A DNA stretch of 64,000 nt from Paracoccaceae bacterium (GCA_024742405.1 JANSYP010000001.1:1364001-1428000); one strand, 5' to 3'. Positions 1-8,811 are shown, counted from the stretch's first letter. The notes: generated by a model from the letters alone, not told the origin. Translations and numbers: made by a program.

Positions 1-768
1 ACCCACGGCGCTCAGCGTCTTTATGAGCGGCGGGCGGCAGAAGAAGCAATCGGCGGCAGAGAGGCCCATCGTACCCTTCGCGCCGAAGGCCATGACAATA
101 TGATCGGCCCGGTTGTCGGCCAGGAGCGTTCGGCCGAAGGCGGCCATATCTTCTGGCCCGCCGAGAGCGCGGCCCGCAAGGAGGTCGGCCTCTTCCCCGT
201 CGACGCGCAGGACGTGAAAGGGGGTGTCTGTGCTCGCAACGGCCTCGACCAGCGCGGGCCCTGAGGTGTCGAGGATCAGGCCCGCGCCGTGGTCGCGAAC
301 GAGGCGGTTGAGGCGGATCAGGACATCGGGGGTGGCACCGGGTGGCAGACTGCCGGAGACGACGATCAGCGCGCCTTGGGCCAGGTGCGGTTTGATCGTG
401 TTGAAGAGGGCGGCGGTCTCCTCCTCCAGCCAGAGGGGGCCGGGGAGCACGAAGCGGTATTGCGCGTCGGTATCCAAAGCCCGGACGGCGAAGGATTGAC
501 GGGTGAGACCGCTGATCGGTAGGCGAACCGGCGCGATCCCTTCAGCGGTGAGAAGCTGGCAGAGGAGGTCACCCGTCACGCCGCCTGCGGCGACAAGCGT
601 GGTGGATTGCCCTCCGAGGAAGCGGATGGCGCGTGAGACGTTCACGCCGCCGCCACCGGGATCGAGCCGGGCATCGGTGCAACGCAGCTTTGGGCCAGGG
701 ATGATCGCAGGCGCGTCGGCCGATACGTCAAGCGCCGGGTTCATAGTGACCGTCACGATTCGGCTCAC
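1..768 (-). CDS. pfkB: PfkB-family phosphofructokinase, 3' part cut by window edge
   Basis: Ribokinase/PfkB sugar kinase that phosphorylates a fructose phosphate (6-phosphofructokinase II or 1-phosphofructokinase type) in the cytoplasm. Reading from the GTG at 768 gives 256 codons in frame to base 1, with an N-terminal TMNPALDV strand, a KLRCT segment, the sugar-binding DPGGGGVNVSRA motif, GGVTGD, and SGSLPPG at mid-protein. The match to E. coli PfkB runs up to SAVG, so the window cuts the gene just before the catalytic AGDS motif, and roughly 50 residues are missing. The GTG start is chosen because the protein aligns from VTVTMNPALD; an internal ATG lies 8 codons later. No partner gene is visible upstream. 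Confidence 0.85.
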   Translation of the reverse strand, partial: MSRIVTVTMNPALDVSADAPAIIPGPKLRCTDARLDPGGGGVNVSRAIRFLGGQSTTLVAAGGVTGDLLCQLLTAEGIAPVRLPISGLTRQSFAVRALDTDAQYRFVLPGPLWLEEETAALFNTIKPHLAQGALIVVSGSLPPGATPDVLIRLNRLVRDHGAGLILDTSGPALVEAVASTDTPFHVLRVDGEEADLLAGRALGGPEDMAAFGRTLLADNRADHIVMAFGAKGTMGLSAADCFFCRPPLIKTLSAVG

Positions 769-1219
769 GGCAGTTCCTTCCTGGGTCCAATTAGGTCTCG
801 GGGCTGCTTAATGCGCGCGCGGCGGTGACGTTGCCGCACGCCTACGGAGACCGGTCATCCCCGAATTTTGCCAACCCTATCAGTTGTCCGAGGTAACGTA
901 GAGTAGCGGACCTTGAATGTTCTTGAACCGACGTTCATGCGCCAGGCTGCGGAAACTGCAGGTGTACCCATCCCCGACCGACATCTCAGAGGCTATGCTG
1001 CGGAGAGCATCAATGTCCGTTTTGGCGGGACCAGAAGGTGGTCGATGAATGTCGGCAAAGGGCCGACGTCGTACGAGAAACATCGCGGCCCAACCTCCTG
1101 AACAGAAGTTTGCTACCTATTTCAATTTTGCGCTTACAGGCAACCCATTCCGCTTTGCCAATTCAAACGGCCTACGATACAACTAGGGCACGTGCGAAAG
1201 CATTAATAATCCCGAACCC
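769..1219. other. Intergenic region without recognised gene
   Basis: This stretch lies between the pfkB start and the IS3 relic. It has only short, unconvincing reading frames and lower GC than the genes. I see no tRNA, clear terminator or conserved protein. It should hold the pfkB promoter near 780-900. Confidence 0.5.
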
Positions 1220-1411
1220 TTAGTCTCTAGAACAGTACCAGATCCAAGAGGCAATAGGCCAAATTCGTTCTATCCGCCACGTGTAGTAAGTCGCGTCGCT
1301 GATCCCAGCCTTCCGACACGCCTCCGCGACGTCCAGCCCTGATGCCAGATGCACCTCAATCTCTCGCAGCAAACGTAGCGCATCCTCGTCCGTGTGACGC
1401 TTCCGGGCCAT
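1220..1411 (-). pseudogene. Truncated IS3-family transposase OrfA
   Basis: The first 46 or so residues are the helix-turn-helix of an IS3-type OrfA: a basic start RKRHTDEDALRLLREIE, then GLDVAEACRKAGISDATYYTWR, the classic recognition helix ending in YYxWR. After that the reading frame runs into unrelated sequence (IERIWPIA) and stops, so the element has lost the rest of OrfA and all of OrfB. No terminal repeats are visible. It is a relic, not a working element. Confidence 0.75.
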
Positions 1412-1900
1412 CGATCATCCGCCTCTCAACTCTACTACAGAATGGCCCAGTTCTAGGGGGCAGGGACACCAAGGTGACATTGAGCGGTATTGAGACAATC
1501 CGAACCATCAAAAGCGGCCACATTCATCACAAGCAACCCGGCGTCCAAGGCGAGATCGCGTTCATTAGCGGGCTATTCCAATCCGTCGTATGACCCAGGC
1601 CACGAGATCAGGCCAAACCGGACAAAAACCATTTAATGCAACATGTATAACCGCCCCTTGCGCAAGAGGTAATTTCGGAGCTGTCGGAGGCGCGTCATCG
1701 GGTGCTGACATGTATCCGGCCTTTGATGCGGCGATCTACATGCCGCGGGCCCGTATGGTGTTCGAAGATCAGGTCCTAATCGGTCCCGCGTGCTCTGTGG
1801 CACATGTTGCATACTGGATGCCTGATCCTGTCTCACGACTGTTGCGCCAAACTGCTCCTTGCCCTCTTGTGCTCCGACGTTCTCGCGACCGTTGGTCGGC
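1412..1900. other. Non-coding stretch downstream of the IS110 transposase
   Basis: No credible gene. The roughly 300 bases next to 1900 lie on the 3' side of the IS110 transposase and may belong to the element; the IS1111 branch of this family has a long 3' non-coding end. The element boundary could not be fixed by eye, because I found no convincing terminal repeat or target duplication. Confidence 0.4.
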
Positions 1901-2929
1901 TTATGCCGCCGCGGCCGGAGACTGATAGACACCGCCGCGGGCCAGCAAGGCCCAGACGATGCGCGCCATCTTGTTTGCCAGCGCCACGCGTACCAAAACT
2001 GGTGGCTTGCGCGACAGAAGATTTCCCAGCCACGTTCCCGGCTGAGCATCCGGATGCTTGTGCCGCTTGATGATGACGCTGTTCGCTCCGATGATCAGCA
2101 GACGGCGAAGGGATCGCTCTCCCATCTTCGTTGTCGCTCCGAGGCGCTGCTTGCCACCGGTCGAATGCTGCCTCGGAACCAAACCCAGCCAGGCCGCAAA
2201 GCCACGGGCCTTGCGGAAAGTCTCGGGCGGCGGCGCCAGTGTCGCTATGGCCGTGGCGATCAACGGCCCGATCCCGGGCACCGTCATCAACCGTCGGGCG
2301 ACGTCGTTCTCTTTGGCGCTCCGGGTGATCTCGGCATCGAGCTTCCCGATCTCCATCTCCAAATGCATCAGGGCCGCGACCAGCACCTTGAGCGTGGCGA
2401 TGGCATCGACAGGCAGCCCACTTTCCGGATCTTCGACGATCGCAATGAGCTTCGACGCGTTGGTCGCGCCTTGAGGTACGACCCTTCCGAACTCACCCAG
2501 ATGGCCACGGAGCGCATTGATCGCCTGCGTCCGCTGCCGGATCAGCAACTCGCGGATACGGAAGACCATCGCGGCCCCTTGGGTCTGCTCGCTCTTCACC
2601 GGCACAAAGCGCATCGTCGGGCGCTGTGCCGCCTCGCAGATCGCCTCGGCGTCCGCCGCGTCGTTCTTCTGGCGCTTCACGAAAGGCTTCACGTAGACAG
2701 GCGGGATCAGCCGCACGTCATGCCCCAGCTTGCTGATCTCGCGGCCCCAGAAATGGGCGCCACCACAGGCTTCCATCGCGACAAGGCAGGCCGGCAGATC
2801 GTTGAAGAATGCCAGGACCTGATCTCTTCTCAGCTTCTTGCGCAAAACGGCGCGTCCGCAGCCGTCAGCCGCGTGAACCTGAAACACATTCTTCGCCAGA
2901 TCGAGCCCGACCGTGACAATCTCCGACAT
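1901..2929 (-). CDS. IS110-family transposase (DEDD recombinase)
   Basis: Transposase of the IS110/IS1111 family, which recombines DNA through a RuvC-like DEDD domain plus a C-terminal serine domain. The 342 residues are full length. The N-terminal GLDLAK carries the first Asp, AMEACG the Glu, and KNDAADAEA the paired Asp residues; the C-terminal Transposase_20 part has VPGIGPLIATAIA and GFAAWLGLVPRQHSTGGKQRLG, including the conserved serine. The frame is intact, so the copy may be active. It sits just downstream of the sensor-kinase gene that ends at 3113. Members of this family are guided by a bridge RNA from a non-coding end of the element; none could be defined here. Subgroup not assigned. 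Confidence 0.92.
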   Translation of the reverse strand: MSEIVTVGLDLAKNVFQVHAADGCGRAVLRKKLRRDQVLAFFNDLPACLVAMEACGGAHFWGREISKLGHDVRLIPPVYVKPFVKRQKNDAADAEAICEAAQRPTMRFVPVKSEQTQGAAMVFRIRELLIRQRTQAINALRGHLGEFGRVVPQGATNASKLIAIVEDPESGLPVDAIATLKVLVAALMHLEMEIGKLDAEITRSAKENDVARRLMTVPGIGPLIATAIATLAPPPETFRKARGFAAWLGLVPRQHSTGGKQRLGATTKMGERSLRRLLIIGANSVIIKRHKHPDAQPGTWLGNLLSRKPPVLVRVALANKMARIVWALLARGGVYQSPAAAA

Positions 2930-3112
2930 AACCGCTCTCCTTTGTGGATCGTCTCAAACCCACCTTGGCACACAGATGCCGTCGGGGGGCGGTCACAGCA
3001 TCAGTCTCCGTTCAAGCTTATGGAAAGCAAGGGGCTTAGCCTTCGCACAGCGGCGGTCCTGAGCGACGCACCGGCAATCCTGAAGCGCGACTCCTACGGG
3101 CCCGCGCTGCGG

Positions 3113-4540
3113 TTAGCGAACAATGTCTTCGGCGGCAGGTAACTCAATGATGAATTTGGCGCCGTCGCGCTGATCCTGATCCAGCTCGATTGCGCCCCCA
3201 TGGGCCACAAGGATCCTGTGGCAGAGGGCGAGCCCGATCCCTGTGCCTTTCCCGGCATCCTTGGTCGTGAAGAGCGGATCGAAAACCCGTGGCGCGACAT
3301 CCGGAGGGATGCCCGGCCCGTTGTCGGACACGAGTAACTGGAGAAAACCGACGCGGGAGCTCACCCCCGCCACAAGGTCGATCCGGGCATCAGGCCGCCC
3401 TTCCATCGCCTGTTCGGCATTGATCATCAGGTTGGTGAGCACCTGAACGATCTGCACTTCGTCGATCAGCAGCTCGGGAAGGTCCGCCGCCCCGTCGATC
3501 GTGACCTCCAGCGCCGTCTTCTCCGTCGCCTCGAACGCGTCACGCGCAGTTTCGAGCAACTCAACCGGTCTAATGCGCTCGATATGAAGCGGACGGTCGC
3601 GGGCCATCGACAGAAAGGCGCGCACGATCGAGACGCATCGCTCAGCGGCCTCTGCAAGCCGGTCGACACGCTTTCGCGCCGGTCCCTCGACGCCGTCCTC
3701 GGATAGCAGCTGCGCGTTGCCGGCGACAATCGACAAGGGGTTGTTCAACTCATGGGCAACCCCTGCGAGCACCTCGCCCAGAGCAGACATTTTCTCGGAG
3801 CGAAAGACCTGTTGGCGCTGACGGTCAAGTTCGGCGCGCATCTCCAGTTCATCGGTGAGGTCCACGATGCTCGACACGATCACGTCCTCGCCGCGATATT
3901 CGATGAGACGCGCGGAAATCGACGCCGGAAAGGGGGTTCCGTCGACGCGGCGCGCAGTGATCCGCATGTCGTCGACTCGGGAATTGGGAAGAAGCTCGGT
4001 GATGAAGTCCGCGCGCTCATCGCGAAGCGCGAAATGCTCGCGGCTATTGAACCCCTTGCCGAGAAGCGCAGTCGCCTCCGGTGATCTGTACAGGATCTGC
4101 CCGTCACCAATACGCGCCATCGTCAGACAAGTCGGGCAGGCTTCGAGCACCTTGGTCATCAGGTGTTCGAGCTCCCGTTCCTCTTCGGAGATGCCCACCG
4201 CATCCCGCGTGACCCGTAGGGCAAAGCCGTCGTCCGACGTCGCCTTCAGCGAAAACCGCAGGATCCCGAGGCTCGTTTCGAGATCGAGCTCCCGCAAAAC
4301 GGCAGACGGATCGGTCAGACCCTCCTCCAGGATCGACAGTTTGCGCGCGCTGTCGCTCGAGAGGACGTCCTGCCGAACGGCTTCGGCGAGAAACAGCGCC
4401 CAGGACGTGCCTGGCGCCAGAAACGCATCGACCCGCGCGAAGATCTCGCGAAACGCTCCATTGGCTGCCAGAATCTCTGCGTCCGGGCCGAAAAACGCCA
4501 ATGCCTCATTGGTGAATGAGAGAATCTCTTCGGGGGTCAC
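3113..4540 (-). CDS. PAS-domain sensor histidine kinase
   Basis: Cytoplasmic sensor kinase of 475 residues with no membrane segment. A PAS-like region covers about 1-115, a second PAS domain about 125-230 (EACP at 133-136, YRSPEATALLG, then a DLTDELEMRAELDRQ linker). The HisKA domain has the phospho-acceptor His263 in GVAHELNNPLS, and the ATPase domain has NLMINAEQAM (N box), VSDNGPGIP and GKGTGIGLAL (G boxes). It is last in a six-gene unit after the globin and cyclase homologue, 28 bp behind the latter, so they probably feed it signals. There is no receiver domain and no adjacent regulator gene. The closest relative in the window is the hybrid kinase at 12454-14670, which suggests both act on the OmpR-type regulator at 14667-15383 (inference). 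Confidence 0.9.
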   Translation of the reverse strand: MTPEEILSFTNEALAFFGPDAEILAANGAFREIFARVDAFLAPGTSWALFLAEAVRQDVLSSDSARKLSILEEGLTDPSAVLRELDLETSLGILRFSLKATSDDGFALRVTRDAVGISEEERELEHLMTKVLEACPTCLTMARIGDGQILYRSPEATALLGKGFNSREHFALRDERADFITELLPNSRVDDMRITARRVDGTPFPASISARLIEYRGEDVIVSSIVDLTDELEMRAELDRQRQQVFRSEKMSALGEVLAGVAHELNNPLSIVAGNAQLLSEDGVEGPARKRVDRLAEAAERCVSIVRAFLSMARDRPLHIERIRPVELLETARDAFEATEKTALEVTIDGAADLPELLIDEVQIVQVLTNLMINAEQAMEGRPDARIDLVAGVSSRVGFLQLLVSDNGPGIPPDVAPRVFDPLFTTKDAGKGTGIGLALCHRILVAHGGAIELDQDQRDGAKFIIELPAAEDIVR

Positions 4541-4568
4541 GGGTCACACCAGGCGCCGCAGAAAGGTT

Positions 4569-5600
4569 TCACCGCGCGGCATCGCTGACGGTGCCGACTT
4601 CGTGCAAGATCCCGTAGCCCTCCGATGCGCCGCTTGCCTCGACCGCGAAGCGCTCATCAAGCTGGCCCGCCGTCGAGGGATGCACCACGGCTTGCATGTC
4701 CCGTGCGGACGCCCGAACCAGATCCGCAGCGCTCACTGCGGGTCCGAACACATCGTAGATGTATTTCTGAACCCCGACCACGGATCCGATCACCGTACCG
4801 CTCGCCACGCCGATGGTGGCGACCCAGCTTATGGGATGGGACGTGTTTCTCTGTTCGATGTAGCGCAGGAATCTTAGCGCCGCGTTTGCGACGGACCCCG
4901 CATGATCCAGGACCGGATCGGGCACCCCCGACACGGCAAAATAGCTGTCGCCCGTCGTCCGGACACGTTCGCAGCCGAACTGCTCTCCGATGCGATCGAA
5001 GGCGGTATAGACATCGTTCAGTTCGCTGACGATCACCGCCGGATCATGTTCCGCGACGATCGTCTCGAAGTTCGAGAAACTCAGGGTCAGCACCGTCACA
5101 TCGGAAAACAGGCGCGGCGCGACGACGCCAAAGGACTTGTATTCCTCATAGGCGGTGCGCGGCATCATGTTCAGCAGCAACTTTTCGACATGTTCCTTCT
5201 CGCGCCGGATCTCGTGCGTATTGCGCTCCACCATCATCGCGTAGGAATCGATCATGGACTCCAACTCTTTGATCCGGCTGATATTCTGACAGACCAGAAC
5301 GGCGAGGTCCTCGGCTTGATCGAGCGCGCGATTGCCTTCGATGGCCACGGTCATGGACCGCCTGCGACGCTTGAAACTCACCTCGGTGGTGAAGGTGTCG
5401 GCTGTATCGAGCGTCTTGACCGCCTCGAAAATCCCCGGACCGGCAATGAGTTCCGGCAGCTTCTCCCCGCCTTCCATCGGTCCGAACCATTCGCCGAACG
5501 TATCGTTGGCATAGCGGATCGAGCCCGTGCGAATGTCGACAAGGGCAACGCCGACGCCGATCGCGCGCAGGAGCTGCTCATTGATGGCTGCAATCGACAT
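4569..5600 (-). CDS. PAS plus class III nucleotidyl cyclase homologue, probably catalytically dead
   Basis: 343 residues: a PAS-like domain (about 5-110), a helical transducer (about 110-148, ending LLLNMMPRTA as in bacterial and soluble guanylate cyclases), and a class III cyclase domain (about 160-300). The catalytic set is incomplete. The strand that normally holds the first metal Asp reads LTLSFSNF (171-178) with Ser at 174; the second Asp remains in TGDSYFA (Asp218); the usual adenine-recognition Asp after the FG turn is Pro, and the transition-state Asn and Arg are replaced (YDVFGPAVSAADLV, Ser290). I infer a signalling pseudo-enzyme rather than a cAMP synthase. Its start overlaps the globin stop (TGATG), which implies coupled translation and probably a complex with the globin. 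Confidence 0.85.
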   Translation of the reverse strand: MSIAAINEQLLRAIGVGVALVDIRTGSIRYANDTFGEWFGPMEGGEKLPELIAGPGIFEAVKTLDTADTFTTEVSFKRRRRSMTVAIEGNRALDQAEDLAVLVCQNISRIKELESMIDSYAMMVERNTHEIRREKEHVEKLLLNMMPRTAYEEYKSFGVVAPRLFSDVTVLTLSFSNFETIVAEHDPAVIVSELNDVYTAFDRIGEQFGCERVRTTGDSYFAVSGVPDPVLDHAGSVANAALRFLRYIEQRNTSHPISWVATIGVASGTVIGSVVGVQKYIYDVFGPAVSAADLVRASARDMQAVVHPSTAGQLDERFAVEASGASEGYGILHEVGTVSDAAR

Positions 5601-5962
5601 CAGCGGATCACAAGCAGCCCGCGGCGCGCTTCGAACGCGCCAAGGACGATATCGGTGTCCGCCTGATCGACGGAGAACTCGTCCAAGGTTTCCTGAATAA
5701 GCTCCTTCAGCCTGTCGAAATGCGCGTCGTAGATCGCCATGCCCTTGTGCGCATTGGCGATATGGGTGTCCGAGAAGGATGCCGGACCCCCCATCAGGGA
5801 CGAGACGAATTTCGTCTGGTGATCGATCAGGCTCGGCATGTCGACATCGTCGAAGAACGGGCCGACATCGTCATCGTCCAACAGCTTGTCGTACAGCCGC
5901 ATCACGATGCGGCTCACGGTCGAGAACCCACCGTATTTTTCGTATGGCGTCTTCGTTGACAT
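5600..5962 (-). CDS. Group I truncated haemoglobin
   Basis: Haem protein of 120 residues, the usual length of a group I truncated globin, which binds O2, NO or CO on a two-over-two helical fold. It starts with the typical YEKYGGFSTVSRIV, has Tyr24 at the B10 position (RLYDKLL), the DHQTKFVSSLMGGP helix E/CD region, and the proximal His72 in NAHKGMAIYDAHFDRL. Haem-binding residues therefore look intact. It is preceded by the hydrolase-like gene (32 bp gap) and followed by the cyclase homologue with a TGATG overlap. Its place directly before a PAS/cyclase-like protein and a kinase points to gas or redox sensing rather than only detoxification (inference). Confidence 0.92.
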   Translation of the reverse strand: MSTKTPYEKYGGFSTVSRIVMRLYDKLLDDDDVGPFFDDVDMPSLIDHQTKFVSSLMGGPASFSDTHIANAHKGMAIYDAHFDRLKELIQETLDEFSVDQADTDIVLGAFEARRGLLVIR

Positions 5963-5994
5963 TCACCTTGCCCCTCATTTGGCCGGCGGCGTTT

Positions 5995-6774
5995 TCAAGC
6001 CGCCAATGCCAGATCCTCGTCACTGTGCCAGCCCATGTCACTGCAAACAATGAATTTGCCAATCTCCGGCGACACGATCTGCGGATGGGTCAGATGCGAC
6101 AGCGCACGCGCCGATTTGACCAGCTGCAGGGAAAAGTCCGGGATCGCCATGCGCAGCACATGCGCAAGCGACCGAACCTCCGATGGCATGCGCCGTCCGG
6201 AGATCACCTTGATCGGACAGGACAACCTGGCCAGTCGCAGCAAGCTCAACGGTGTTCTGTCCTGGGTCCACCACTCATCGGCGAGCAGCGGCATGGCTCT
6301 CACGAACTCCGCCCTTGTCCTTGGCGCAGTGCGTTTCCAGGAACGTGGACCCCTCCACCAATCCATGACCTTCGCCGCGGCTTCTTCATGGCGGCAGTCA
6401 GAGGCCAATGCCGTTGCACGTGCGATGAGCTTCAGCTGGCCGCGGAACTGACAGCAGAGCATCAGATCCGGGATTGCGCGAATGATATCGGGATCGACCA
6501 GGGTCACGCTTCGCACGGCGTGCGGATGATCCATTGCCGCTTTCAGCGCATGATATCCGGCCGTGCCATGCGCCGCCAGATGGGCACCCTTGGGGGCGCG
6601 CTCGACGGCGCACCTCCATTCAGCCGGATCGTCGAAGGCGCGACAGTTACCACGCGGCCCGAGGAATTCGGAAACGCCCGACCATTCACCCGGGGTCCCG
6701 AACGGGTCGGAGAGAAACAGCACCGGCGGTGCGGTCGTCGCGATGCATGGGGTTTGTGGAACTGAGTCGAACAT
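5995..6774 (-). CDS. Alpha/beta hydrolase-fold protein lacking the nucleophile serine
   Basis: About 259 residues with the outline of an alpha/beta hydrolase: a first strand PPVLFLSDPFGTPGEW, a nucleophile-elbow-like AHGTAGYHALKAA, SVTLVDPD, and a C-terminal SHLTHPQIVSPEIGKFI that resembles the catalytic-His loop. In the elbow the usual Gly-x-Ser-x-Gly is HGTAG, so Ser is replaced by Thr71; activity may be altered or absent. The ATG at 6774 is preferred over one at 6825 because an AGAGGA ribosome site lies 9 bases upstream. It lies 87 bp after the FAD oxidoreductase and 32 bp before the globin. Function unknown. Confidence 0.7.
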   Translation of the reverse strand: MFDSVPQTPCIATTAPPVLFLSDPFGTPGEWSGVSEFLGPRGNCRAFDDPAEWRCAVERAPKGAHLAAHGTAGYHALKAAMDHPHAVRSVTLVDPDIIRAIPDLMLCCQFRGQLKLIARATALASDCRHEEAAAKVMDWWRGPRSWKRTAPRTRAEFVRAMPLLADEWWTQDRTPLSLLRLARLSCPIKVISGRRMPSEVRSLAHVLRMAIPDFSLQLVKSARALSHLTHPQIVSPEIGKFIVCSDMGWHSDEDLALAA

Positions 6775-6861
6775 CGGTCTTGGTCCTCTTGCCTCGTGTC
6801 GCTTGCACACAACTTCGCGTGCCAAGGTTGCAGCCTGATTTTGCCTTGTGTTTCGGTTGTT

Positions 6862-8022
6862 TCAGGCGGCCAGAGCACTGGCGCCAAAGCGCTCCTCCAT
6901 CCAGGCCTGCTCGTCGCGCATGAGTTGGCTGAGCCGAACGAATTGCGCAGAGAGCTCGGTCAGGGGCCGATCATAGCGCGTCATCTCTGCGGTCAGCGCG
7001 AAAATCGGGTCCGAGACGGGATTGCGTTCCCGCTCGTAACCGGCAGCATCGAACCCGCTTTCCAGAAGATGCAGCGCGAGATGCTCGGCATCGCGAAACG
7101 CGTCGGTGATGCCGTGCGCCGTCACTGGGTCGCGAAACTGCCCCGCATCGCCGATCAGCGCCCAGCCGGGACCGGAGGATTGCCGCCGGATCGTGGCATG
7201 CCCGGCGAACAGACGCGCGCGCTCAGACATCTGCGCCGCGCGAAGACGCGCGCCGAGGTCTGCATCGATCTCTGACGCCAGGCTTAGGATCGCGCCCTCG
7301 GCGCCCTTCTCGCTGATCTCGGCACGAAGACGCGCCGGGCTGCCGGAGACGATGACGGTCGTCACCCCCCCATCCGTGGGGGTCAGTCCGATGGACAGCC
7401 CCGGCGCGAAGGCAAAGAGGTTATCCCGTTGGTCCGGCAGCACGAAGTATCCGTAAAGATGGCTGTGAAATGCCTCGGTGATGGTGGTTTCGCGCGCGCC
7501 CACATTGCGCGCCAACGGCGAACGCAGACCGTCTGCGCCGACCACGAAATCCGCGCGCACCGAGTATTCCCAGCCTTCCGGGCTTGCGAGACGAACGCCG
7601 CGGACGCGGCCCGCATCGTCGCGAATGGTGTCGCGAAAAGACGTGCGATAGCGCAGTTCGGCACCGGCCTCCCTGGCCGCTGTGCCGAGCATTGCATCGA
7701 GCTTGGACCGGCGCGGCGCCACCATCCCCGGACCCGAACGAACCGGCCGCAGGTCCAGAGGGATCGTGGTCTCCCCGAACTGAAAGACGCTGCGCGAAAT
7801 GCCGGGTGTTCCGCTGGCCACGAGCCGAGGCAACAAATCCCAACGGTCGAGCTGTTTGACTGCGCCGCGCGTCAGTGTGTGCGACGAGAGCGTATCGCTG
7901 CCTTCCTCGCATCGATCGACGACGAGGGTTGAGACACCCGCTTCGGCCAACAGGCGCGCATGGGCGGCACCGGCGCAGCGGGCACCGATGACGACGACAT
8001 CGACATCACGACGCTGGGACAT
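6862..8022 (-). CDS. FAD-dependent oxidoreductase (PHBH / geranylgeranyl-reductase-like)
   Basis: Flavoprotein of 386 residues with a Rossmann motif near the N-terminus (DVVVIGARCAGAAHARLLAEAG), a central DFVVGADGLRSPLA (the GD motif), and the second FAD motif GWALIGDAGQFRDPVTAHGITDAF that marks the PHBH-type monooxygenase/reductase superfamily. No membrane segment. Substrate cannot be read from the sequence. The ATG at 8022 is preceded by an AAGGA site. It is second in the unit led by the OsmC gene (61 bp gap), so it may act on the same reactive species or on the electron supply of the globin downstream (inference). Confidence 0.85.
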   Translation of the reverse strand: MSQRRDVDVVVIGARCAGAAHARLLAEAGVSTLVVDRCEEGSDTLSSHTLTRGAVKQLDRWDLLPRLVASGTPGISRSVFQFGETTIPLDLRPVRSGPGMVAPRRSKLDAMLGTAAREAGAELRYRTSFRDTIRDDAGRVRGVRLASPEGWEYSVRADFVVGADGLRSPLARNVGARETTITEAFHSHLYGYFVLPDQRDNLFAFAPGLSIGLTPTDGGVTTVIVSGSPARLRAEISEKGAEGAILSLASEIDADLGARLRAAQMSERARLFAGHATIRRQSSGPGWALIGDAGQFRDPVTAHGITDAFRDAEHLALHLLESGFDAAGYERERNPVSDPIFALTAEMTRYDRPLTELSAQFVRLSQLMRDEQAWMEERFGASALAA

Positions 8023-8083
8023 GGGATCATTCCTTCAAACTGGTGAGGGGCGGGTGGCCGCGGCTGGGCCACCCGCCAAGGGG

Positions 8084-8659
8084 TTATGCAATGGAAACGG
8101 CGACATCGGTGCCGTTCTTCAGCATGTCGAAAACGGCGGAACGCGCGATGGCCTGCTCGACCACCTTGGCCAGCGCGTCCGGCGCGGCGTCGCCGTCGAT
8201 GGCGACGGTTGCGCGGATGTTCTGGAACCCATTGCGCACCGTGTCGTCCAGCCCCAGAAGGCCACTGAGATCGACATTGCCTTCGACCGTCACGGCGACG
8301 GATTTGAGCTCGATCTGGCGGACCGACGCGATGTTGCCGATGCCGGCGGTGATGCAGGCCGCCAGCGCGGTCAGCAGGTACTCCATCGGGTTCGCGGCAT
8401 TGTCGCCCCCGCAGAGCACCGCGGGATGGTCAGCTTCGATCACGAAGTCTGCCGGGCGGCCTTGTTCGCCACCGGCACCGAAGTATCCGTTGACGGTGGC
8501 GCTAGAATGCGTCCCGTGCTGCCATTGGCTGGCGGCGCGAAACTGAAACTTGGCGAGGTCGCGGTTCTCGGCGACAACACCGATCGTCCCCAGAAGCGTC
8601 GGAACATCGACGCCGTTCATGGCGGTTTTCGCGGGCTTTTCCATGGTCGTGTTGGTCAT
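8084..8659 (-). CDS. OsmC-family protein
   Basis: About 191 residues of the OsmC/Ohr superfamily, usually thiol peroxidases or thiol-reactive proteins. Visible are the GGDNAANPMEYLLTALAACITAGI helix with its reactive Cys and a C-terminal RSAVFDMLKNGTDVAV. In this subfamily the second peroxidatic Cys region carries VFD instead of Cys-Pro, so it is a one-cysteine variant at that place, although another Cys (LCGG) lies shortly before the helix. The ATG at 8659 is chosen for an AGGA site 7 bases upstream; a longer reading to 8764 runs back over the promoter module. It is the first gene of the unit that ends with the PAS kinase at 3113. Confidence 0.85.
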   Translation of the reverse strand: MTNTTMEKPAKTAMNGVDVPTLLGTIGVVAENRDLAKFQFRAASQWQHGTHSSATVNGYFGAGGEQGRPADFVIEADHPAVLCGGDNAANPMEYLLTALAACITAGIGNIASVRQIELKSVAVTVEGNVDLSGLLGLDDTVRNGFQNIRATVAIDGDAAPDALAKVVEQAIARSAVFDMLKNGTDVAVSIA

Positions 8660-8741
8660 GATCTTTTCCTGTCTGATTGTGCGTTGGCGATTGGCGTGCC
8701 GCTGATTTCGTCGGCCACGCACCCCATATGCACCGCCCGCT

Positions 8742-8785
8742 TTTCTGCTGTGTGTCCGGGACATTCTCGCAATGTTTCAATTGTT
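8742..8785 (-). promoter_or_regulatory. Promoter module A: AACAATTGAAAC-N17-GACACACAGCAGAAA
   Basis: On the minus strand AACAATTGAAAC (8785-8774) is followed by GACACACAGCAGAAA (8756-8742); TTGAAA to GACA is exactly 18 bp. The same arrangement occurs before the TVP38-type gene (15402-15440) and the DUF1127 gene (12290-12253), each time facing the gene. It lies about 85 bp before the OsmC start. It could be the -35/-10 of an alternative sigma factor or an activator site plus core promoter. Confidence 0.7.
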
Positions 8786-8811
8786 TGCGCCGCTGTTGCA
8801 GTCGAAACAGA

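Noticed and set aside
1115-1140. Another AATTGAAA on the minus strand
   Set aside because: It has no GACA at 18 bp and no gene behind it, so it was not counted as a member of the shared promoter family.
1859-3142. Long plus-strand reading frame opposite the IS110 transposase
   Set aside because: It is a high-GC antisense shadow; the minus strand encodes a full, recognisable transposase and the plus-strand product has no protein-like features.
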